Shown piece after piece: positions 55,335 through 64,000 of a stretch of DNA of 64,000 bases. Made by a program: the position numbers and the translations under genes. The notes under the pieces are model-generated. The model did no database searches and was not told where the DNA came from. It saw only the letters and a list, made by a program, of their open reading frames with translations. The DNA lies in assembly GCF_027409185.1 (NCBI RefSeq), contig NC_084462.1, forward strand, positions 40,186,679 through 40,250,678, in the 5' to 3' direction. The stretch comes from Cynocephalus volans. Taxonomy: Eukaryota > Chordata > Mammalia > Dermoptera > Cynocephalidae. Numbering within the stretch: position 1 is the first letter of the stretch; every line of letters starts with the position of its first letter.

Positions 55335-55580
55335 GATGGTAATGGTAGTAACTCCATGTATTATGTACATGTGCTAAGAACTTCACAAACACTCTCTTTG
55401 TCTCATTTCACCTTCATAACAATTCTCATTAGATGGATTCTATTATCCCAATTGTACAGAAAAGGAATCTGAGGCCTAGTGGGATGAAATGACATATTCA
55501 CTGTCATAGAATTAGTTAGCAGGTGGATCCCGGGCTCAAAATCGGGCTCCAGAGCCCGTGTCCTTGACTGATGTACTGGA
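55335..55580 (-). mobile_element. MIR SINE
   Basis: CATGTGCTAAGAACTTCACA, CAATTGTACAGAAAAGGAAT, CTGAGGCCTAGTGGGATGAA and AGCCCGTGTCCTTGACTGAT are the antisense MIR order. Confidence 0.75.
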
Positions 55581-57728
55581 CCGCACTCCTTCCTCAAACG
55601 AGCATGCCGGCTTCAGGGGCCGGCTGCCTGTGGCCACCCAGTCACCCACCCTTGGGATTCCACCTGGCTTTGGCCATTCCACCTTGTGCAAGTTTGGCCA
55701 CTGGGAGCCTCTGTGCCCCACCTTCTCATCCTGACTCAGTGTCACCTCTGTTGGGGCCACAGTAACTTAAAATGGAGAAGATAAAAAGGGAGCATGAAGC
55801 ATATGCTCTGAGCACCAAACCCTACTTCCAGGCTGCCAGGGACACACCCCTGTCCTTGCCCTCTAGATTTCCTGGTTTTAGATACAGTCTTGTGTACCCA
55901 CCACTGCCAGGCTAATCACCTGGACATCCCCAGTGCATGCATCTGTAAGTCACCACTCACCATCCTGGTCCTCCAGAGCTGCTATGTGTGGACTGTGCAG
56001 TGTGGGGGGCATATCTTACGGGCTCCAGCTCCCTAAGCAGCTGGCAAGTGTACCTGTTGCCTGTCATCTTCTCTTTTCAGTCCATTGGCCTCTGGGACCC
56101 TTCGCACATGCAAGGACACTAAAACACTGAGTCCTCAAGACATTCTTTCAAACTCAGAAGGGAGCAGTCGGGAGCGAGCCTTCTGCGGACAGTGCTACCG
56201 CCTCCTCCTCTCCCCCATCCTCATTCTCACCTCACTGGCTGCATCTGCCTGCTACCATGTGCGACAGAGGTTACACCAGGAGGGATACAGGGCAGGCACA
56301 AAGGAAAGTGAATGTGGGTCAGAGCAGTGACGGAGTCGTGAGCAGGTCGGCAGATCAGCAGAGTGAGAGGTCAGGGAAGGAGAGAAGGCAGACAGGCCCT
56401 CGCTGATGGCTGGACACCTCCCCGCCTTCCCAGTGTTGTGTCAGTTGATCCTTTAAAGGTGTGCACAGTGGGAACACGCCCCGTTCTGCAGCACAGGCTG
56501 CCCCACTGAGGTCACCAGTGGTAACTCTGCTCCTGCCTTCAACTTGAGCCTGAAAGGACTCGTGCTGGGAACTGTACACAGGGGCTCTAGGAAGGCTCTC
56601 CTGTAGGAAGTGGGCAGGAGAAGCAGGACAGGCTCTTTCCTGTGGCTGGGAGAAGGCTGCTGGGGCAAGAGTGGGCTGGATCCCGGGAGCGGTGCCAGCC
56701 AGCAGGGCCAGGTGGCTACAACTCCGCAGGGTCCAGGTCTCGTACCTGGGGCAGCCCTGCAGGCAGGATACAGCTCAGTGGGAAGAACCCACACCCCATG
56801 GTGTACCCAGGGAGGGACTGCTGTGACATGCCAGGACAGCGCCTGCTCTTCACTGTGGCTGGGGGATGATGATGCTCCTGCTGCACTCAGAGCCCCTCAG
56901 GTGCTCCACACGGCTGTTCCTCTCCTCTGCCATCCCTCCACATGGCCAGAACCCATCCTGCAGTGTCATTGCTAAGACGCATTCCCAAAGCTGTATTTGT
57001 GTGTCTGCACTTCATGATGGAGCTAGGGTGGGGGAGTTCTCTTTCTCTGCCCGTTCTCCTTGACCTTCCTCTTTGACATGAGTTTGACCCTTCCTTGCCA
57101 CTTGTCCCCCCAGTCCCTGTTCTAGAGCAAGATGCACACCCAGGTCATCACCCTTGCTAAGGCAGGAATCCCCCAACTTCAGGGCCCTGTCCTTCTCTTA
57201 GAACCCAAGCCCTGGAACATTCAGGCCCATTTGATAGTCACTACCTCTTAGATTCAAAATTGCCAGGTTTTGGTCACATAGGTAGTATTTGTCCACTGTG
57301 ACTTTGTACACCATGGTTGTTAATCATGTATATGAGTGGATGTACCTTCTCTAATTTCTTCTTTAGTTTGGTTCACTTAAACCAAATTTGTCATAGCCAC
57401 CCCCCACCCCACTACTAACACTAACAATAACGGGGGCTGCGTTATATCTGTACCCCACCTATTAACATCCACTAGGGTCCACCAGGCCTGCTGTTTTTGT
57501 TAGATGACTCAGATGGTTTTACTTTGCTTTTATTATCACCTGAGATGGTGCAAAGATGCTTCTGTTATAGTCTTTGCTAACTGATTATGGAGGGGAAAAT
57601 ATGATTAAATTATAAATGACTGTAATGTAATTTAAATGATACGATTAGTAGTATCAAGTCTGCAAGAGAAAAAGTAGAAAGACAAGAGGAAGATGTTCAG
57701 ATATTGTTTTATACATTTAAAACCTCAT

Positions 57729-57733
<5 letters not shown>
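55581..57733. other. Intronic sequence, no gene recognised
   Basis: About 2 kb, GC-rich to 57100 and AT-rich after that. Chance frames up to 121 codons. No repeat assigned with confidence. Confidence 0.4.

Positions 57734-57784
<51 letters not shown>
57734..57784. repeat. (GT)n(AT)n compound microsatellite
   Basis: GT units 57734-57762 followed directly by AT units to 57784. A smaller (GT) run is at 58313-58335. Confidence 0.93.
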
Positions 57785-58376
57785 CATTCAGAATAAAATT
57801 AGTCCATGTAGCTAATACCTGCAATTCAGAGCTAACCAGAAGAAGACAAGATTTTATTTGCTCCTTAAAATTAGCACCTGTGGGATAATTAAGCCAGATG
57901 CAGTGTTTCATGAAGGCCACCAACTCTCAAAGTCAGGAATCAGTGCCCCCACGCTGCCTTAAAGCCCCCAAAATAGCTCCCCTAGTGTTGCTAAGTGTCA
58001 GCTCCACCCCCGGTCGTGGTGGGGGGCTGCTGATCACTCACACCAGGTCGGGCCCCTCACCCAGTGCAGGGCCTGGGCTCTGAAGTCTACCTCCTACTCA
58101 GGCTGTCAAACAAGGGAATTCCTCCCAAGCTTCCATTTTTCCCATATTAAACTTAGAAGAAAAAGTAAAACCCTGAGCAAGAGCCCAGACGTTAGGGATT
58201 CTTTTTATATATTTATTTATGTATTACTTTATGCTTTCCTTCCCTCAGAGACTAAGCTCTACACTTGATTTTCAAAGGGGGATATGCTAATCAGGAATGT
58301 AACGTTTTGATGGTGTGTGTATGTGTGTGTGTGTGCATACTAACAAATCTAAAGACTATAAGACTGGATATATACA
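57785..58376. other. Intronic sequence, nothing recognised
   Basis: Spacer between the microsatellite and MER2. Confidence 0.4.
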
Positions 58377-58695
58377 CAGCCATCCCTCATATCGGTGGGG
58401 GATTAGTTCCAGGACCTCCCTCAGTTACCAAAACCCATGGATGCTCACGTCCCTTATAAAAAATGGCATAGTATTTGCATAGAACCTATGCACATCCTCC
58501 CATATACTTTAAATCACTCTAGATTACTTATAATACCTAACACAATGTAAATTATATGTATATAGTTGTACTATATTTTTATTTGTGTTATTTTATTGTT
58601 ATATTGTTAGCCTTTATTTTTATTTTTTGGATATTTTTGACCCATGGTTAGTTGAATCTGCGAATGTGGAGCCCACAGAAGAGGAGAGCAGACTG
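58377..58695 (+). mobile_element. MER2 (Tigger-type DNA transposon, non-autonomous)
   Basis: GGTGGGGGATTAGTTCCAGG, CCATGGATGCTCACGTCCCT, AAATGGCATAGTATTTGCAT, TCTAGATTACTTATAATACC and GACCCATGGTTAGTTGAATC match MER2 throughout. TA follows the right end (58696). It sits 218 bp upstream of the second OTUD7A coding exon. Confidence 0.93.
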
Positions 58696-58861
58696 TAGTC
58701 ACGTGTTTCAGATGGACATCAGTTACGCTGTGAAATTCTACTTTCAGAGATTGTGCAGAAGGCCATTTTACCCCTTTGAAGAATGAAAACTACGGATGGA
58801 AAGTTTATTCATTAACGTGGTCATGGAAAACCCTTCTTGCCACAGTTTTTTCCTATGATGA

Positions 58862-60123
<1,262 letters not shown>

Positions 60124-61913
60124 TTTTATTTTATTTTTTATTGAAACATAATTGGTTGCACATATCTGTGGGGTAGAGCATTGAATATCAATACCTGTTA
60201 TGTGCTGCTCAAATTAGGCTAATTACTGTATTTATCATTACACATGTATTCACCTTTTGTGGCCCTTTACCAATTTCTCGCTAACCCCCCATCCCCCTCC
60301 CCTTTGCCCACCTCTGGTAGCCTCAGTTCCATTCTCTCATTTTGAAAGTTCAAGGAATTACTGTGATTGTTGTATCTTTCTTTTTTTCTTTTTTACTTGC
60401 TTATTTTTAACAAAATAACCACATATCCACATTTGTGAGTGAGGACATACAGTATTTCTCTTTCTGTGCCTGGCTTATCTCACTTAACATAACTTTCTCT
60501 AAGTTCATTCATGTTGCTGCGAATGACAGAATTTCATTCTTTTTTATGTCAGAGTAGTATTCCATTGTGCATATACGACATTTTCCTTATCCATTTGTCC
60601 ATCGGTGGACATTTAGGTTGGTTCAATATCTTGGCTATTGTAAATAGAGCTGCAATGAACATGGGAGTGCAGGTATCACTTTGACATGATGATTTCCATT
60701 CCTTTGGGTATATACCCAGAAGTGAGATTGCTGGACTATATGGCAGTTCTGTCTGTAGTTGTTTGGGGAACCTCCATAAGGCTGCACCAATTTACAGTCC
60801 CACCAACAGTGTAGGAAGGTTCCCCTTTCTCCACATCCTCACCAGCATTTCTTATCTTCTGTCTTTTTGATAATGGCCAGTCTAACGGGCATGAGATGAT
60901 ATCTCAGTGTGGTTTTGATTTGCATTTCCCTGATGCTGAGTGATGTTGAGCATTTTTTCATGTGTTTGTTGGCCATTTGTATATCTTCTTTTGAGAAATG
61001 CCTATTCAGCTCCTTTCCCCATTTTTTAATTGGCTTACTTATTCTTTTACTGTTAAGTTATTTGAGTTCTTTGTATATTCAGATGTTAACCCTTTCTCAG
61101 ATGCATAGTTTGCAAATATTTTCTCCCACTCTGTAGGTTGTCTTTTCACTCTGTTAACAGTATCTTTTGCTGCACAGATGCTTTTCAGTTTGATAAAATC
61201 CCATTTGTTTAGTTTTTCTTTTGTTGCCTGTGCTTTGGGGGTCTTATTTGTAAAGTCTTTGCCCAGTCCTACTTCCTGAAATGTTTCCCCTATGTTTTCT
61301 TTTCATAGTTTTATAGTTTCAGGTCTTATATAAATGTCTTTAATCCATTTTGAAGTGATTTTGATATATGGTAAGAGGTACAGGTCTAGATCCTTTCTTC
61401 TACATATGGATATCCAGTTTTTCCACATCATTTATTGAAGAGGAAGTCTTTTACCCAACATATGTTCTTGGTGCCTTTGTCAAAGATCAGTTGACTGTAA
61501 GTATGTGGGTTGATTTCTGGGTTCTCTATTTTTTGCCATTGATCCAAGTGTATGTTTTTATGTGAGTAACATGCTGTTTTGATTACTATAGCTTTGTAGT
61601 ATAATTTGAAGCCAGGTAGTGTAATGCCTCTGGCTTTATTTTTTTGCTCAAGACTGCTTCAGCTATTCGGGGTCTTTTGTTGTTCCATATAAATGTTAGG
61701 ACTTTTTTATTCTGTTTCTATGAAGACTGTTGGTAGTAATTTGATGGGGATTGCATTGAATCTGTAGATCACTTTGGATAGTATGGGCATTTTCACAATG
61801 TTGATTCTTCTGATCCAAGAGCATGTGGTGTGCCTTTCCATCTTTTTCTGTCCTCTTTAATTTCTTTCAGCACTGATTTATAGTTCTCATAGTAGAGATC
61901 TCTCACTTTTTGT

Positions 61914-62144
61914 TTAGATGATTCTTAGGGGGTTTTTTTTGTGTGTAACTATAGTAAATGGGCTTACTTTCTTGATTTCTTTTTCTGCTAGTTTGTTATT
62001 GGAGTACAAAAATGCTACTGATTTTTGCATGTTTATTTTATATCCTGCAACTTTACTGAAATTGTTTATCAGCTCTAAGAGGTTTTTGGTAGAGTCTTTA
62101 GGTTTTTCTATATGTAGGATCATGTCATCTGCAAACAGGGACAT
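61914..62144 (-). pseudogene. L1 ORF2 fragment with FADD box
   Basis: 76 codons beginning [14 protein letters not shown], with the catalytic Asp pair at residues 6-7, then [20 protein letters not shown]. Upstream sequence is in other frames, so the RT is broken. Confidence 0.82.
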
Positions 62145-62887
62145 TTTGACTTCATCTTTTCCAATGTGGATGCACTTTCTTTCTCTTGCCTTATTAATCT
62201 GGCTGTACTTACAATACTATGTTAAATAGGACTGGTGAGGGTGGGCATCCTTGTCTTGTTCCTGTTCTTAAAGGAAAAGCAAAAAGCTCCCCGCCCGCCC
62301 CCCCCCCCCAGGATGATATTGGCAGTGCGTTTGTCATATCTGGCTTTTATTGTTTTGAGATACTTTCCTTCATACCTTATTTGCTGAGAATCTTTATCAT
62401 GAAGGGATGTTGAATTTTTTCAGGTGCTTTTTCTGTGTCTATTGAGATAATCATATGCCTTTTGTCCTTGATTTTGTTGATGTGGTGTATCACATTTATT
62501 GACTTATATATGTTGAACCATCCTTGCATCGTGGGATAAATCCCACTTGATGATGGTGTATAATTCTTTTATGTGTTGCTGTATTCTGATTGTTAATATT
62601 TTGTGGAGAATTTTTACATCTATGTTCATAGAGATATTGGCCTGTAGTTCTCTTTTATTTTGTTATATATTTGTCTGGTTTGGGTATGTGGGTGATGCCG
62701 GCCTCATAGAACAAGTTTGAGAGAATGGCCTCTGTTTCAATTTTTTTTTAATAGTTTGAAGAGAATTGGTAATATTTCCTCTTTAACACTTGGTAGAATT
62801 CAGCAGTAAAACCATCTTGTCCTGGGCTTTTCTTTGTTGGGAGACTACTGATTATTGCTTCAGTCTTGTTGCTTATTATTTGTATGT

Positions 62888-63190
62888 TCAGGTTTTCTGT
62901 ATCTTCTTGGTTTCTTGGTTCAGTCTTGGTAGTTTGTAAGTGTCCAGAAATGTATCCATTCCCTTCAAGTTTTCAAATGTGTTGGCATATAGTAGTTTAT
63001 AGTAGTTGCTAACGATTCTTTGTATTTCTGTGGTATTGGTTATAATGTCTCCTTTTTCATTTCTGATTTCTGTTATTTGGGTCTTCTCTCTGCTCCCCTT
63101 CTCCCTCCCCCTCCTCCTCCACCTACTCCTCCTTGTTAACTTAGCTACTGGTTTTTCTATTTTGTTTATCTTCTTTAAAAAAAAAAACAA
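62888..63190 (-). pseudogene. L1 ORF2 fragment N-terminal to the RT core
   Basis: 100 codons with [20 protein letters not shown] and [20 protein letters not shown], the linker between endonuclease and RT domains of ORF2p. A CT-rich block (63095-63130) expands the reading into an Arg/Gly-rich stretch ([17 protein letters not shown]) not usual for L1. Confidence 0.75.
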
Positions 63191-64000
63191 ATTTTTGTTC
63201 CATTAATCCTTTGTACTGTTTTTTGGGTCACTATTTCATTTAGTTCTGCTCTGATCTTGTTTTTTTCCTTCTATCAATTTTGGGATTGAATTGTTCTTGT
63301 TTATCTAGTTCTTTGAGGTATAACATTAGGTTGTTTGTATGAAGGCCTTCTATTTTTCTGATGTAAGCATTTTTGGCAATAAACTTCCTCTTACTGATGC
63401 TTTTGCAGTATCCCACAGGCTTTGGTATGAGGTGTCTTTATTTTCATTAGTTTCAAGAAACTTTTAATTTCCTGTTTAATTTTCTTCTTGGAACCATAGC
63501 TTGTTCTGGAGCATGTTGTTTAATTTCCACATATTTGCATAGTTTCCAGAGTTTCACTCATCATTGATTTCTAGTTTTAATCTATTGTGGTGTGAAAAGG
63601 TACTTGAAATGATTTCAGTTTTTTTTAATTTGTTGAGACTTGGTTTGTGACCTAACATGGTCTATCCTGGAGAATGTTGCATGTGCTGATGAGAAGATGT
63701 ATATTCTGTAGTTGTTGGATGAAATGTTCTGTAGATATCTGCCAGGTCAAATTGGTCTAATGTGTAGTTTAAATCCTGTGTTTCTCAGTTGATTTGTTAC
63801 CTAGATGATCTGTCCAGTGCTGAGAGAGAGGTGTTCAAGTCCCCAACTATTACTGTACTGGGTCTATCTCTTTCTTCATGCCTAATAGTGTTTGCTTTAT
63901 ATATCTGGGTGCTCTGACTTGGGGTGCATATATATTTATGATTCTTATGTCTTCTTGTTGTATAGATCACTTTATCATTATATAGTGGCCTTCTGTGTCT

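Larger units (their letters stand above)
60124..64000 (-). mobile_element. LINE-1, long antisense copy, cut by the window edge
   Basis: Tail and 3'UTR at the left (TTTTTATTGAAACATAATTG, CCCCCATCCCCCTCCCCTTT). The ORF2 C-terminal end follows (GTAGTATTCCATTGTGCATA, TGGCTATTGTAAATAGAGC). The RT core is at about 61900-62700 (FADD box near 62120-62135). ORF2 upstream parts continue, reaching the endonuclease region by 63780-64000. At least 3.9 kb with many frame breaks. It serves here as the reference for the ORF2 piece in the composite element. Confidence 0.92.

Overview
This window is mammalian nuclear DNA, almost certainly from a colugo (order Dermoptera, e.g. Galeopterus or Cynocephalus). The marker is a tRNA-derived SINE found three times (4411, 8091, 17970). 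It has the body GCGCACTCGG...GGGTTCGGATCC...ATATAGGAATGGCCGG...GAGTGCCGGTCACGAAAAA, the dermopteran t-SINE/CYN type as I remember it. The rest fits a eutherian genome: LINE-1 of several ages, MIR, MaLR/MLT-type LTRs, MER2 and many microsatellites.

Only one protein gene can be supported. Two coding exons on the + strand match OTUD7A (Cezanne-2, a K11-preferring OTU-family deubiquitinase). The start-codon exon is 7193-7347 and the next exon is 58914-59096. They are separated by a 51,566-bp intron, and both the splice signals and the reading phase fit. Together they encode roughly the first 111 residues, including the whole N-terminal UBA-like domain. The catalytic OTU domain lies beyond the window. 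Everything else is 5' intron sequence (1-7192), the large intron, or the start of the following intron (59097-64000).

Layout: 1-7192 holds L1 ends, MIRs, a t-SINE, a MITE and an LTR. 8.0-13.2 kb has a t-SINE, a pair of CTCF-like motifs and a long antisense L1. 16.9-24.4 kb is an old sense L1 broken by a t-SINE, L1 3' ends and a 2.55-kb twin-primed L1 with a 16-bp target-site duplication (TSD). 28-34 kb has another 5'-inverted L1 and a 1.9-kb L1-derived VNTR retroelement inserted into a MITE. 34-38 kb has an LTR and an old antisense L1. 39.4-40.6 kb is a CA-rich, G-poor array. 42.5-44.9 kb is a three-layer nest (L1, MaLR-like LTR, ERV LTR). 51.5-54.2 kb holds a second copy of the VNTR element, with an 18-bp TSD and an apparent 3' transduction, next to a third 5'-inverted L1. 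58.4 kb is MER2. 60.1-64.0 kb is a long antisense L1.

The most novel item is the composite element at 31441-33343 (- strand) and 51501-52419 (+ strand). It joins an L1-5'UTR-like head, a ~79-bp VNTR, a unique segment, ~60 bp of L1 ORF2 endonuclease-region sequence and an L1-like 3'UTR with AATAAA and poly(A). It looks like a non-autonomous, L1-mobilised family analogous in design to SVA or LAVA of apes. Repeat calls were made by eye, so family names for old repeats are approximate and edges can be off by tens of bases.
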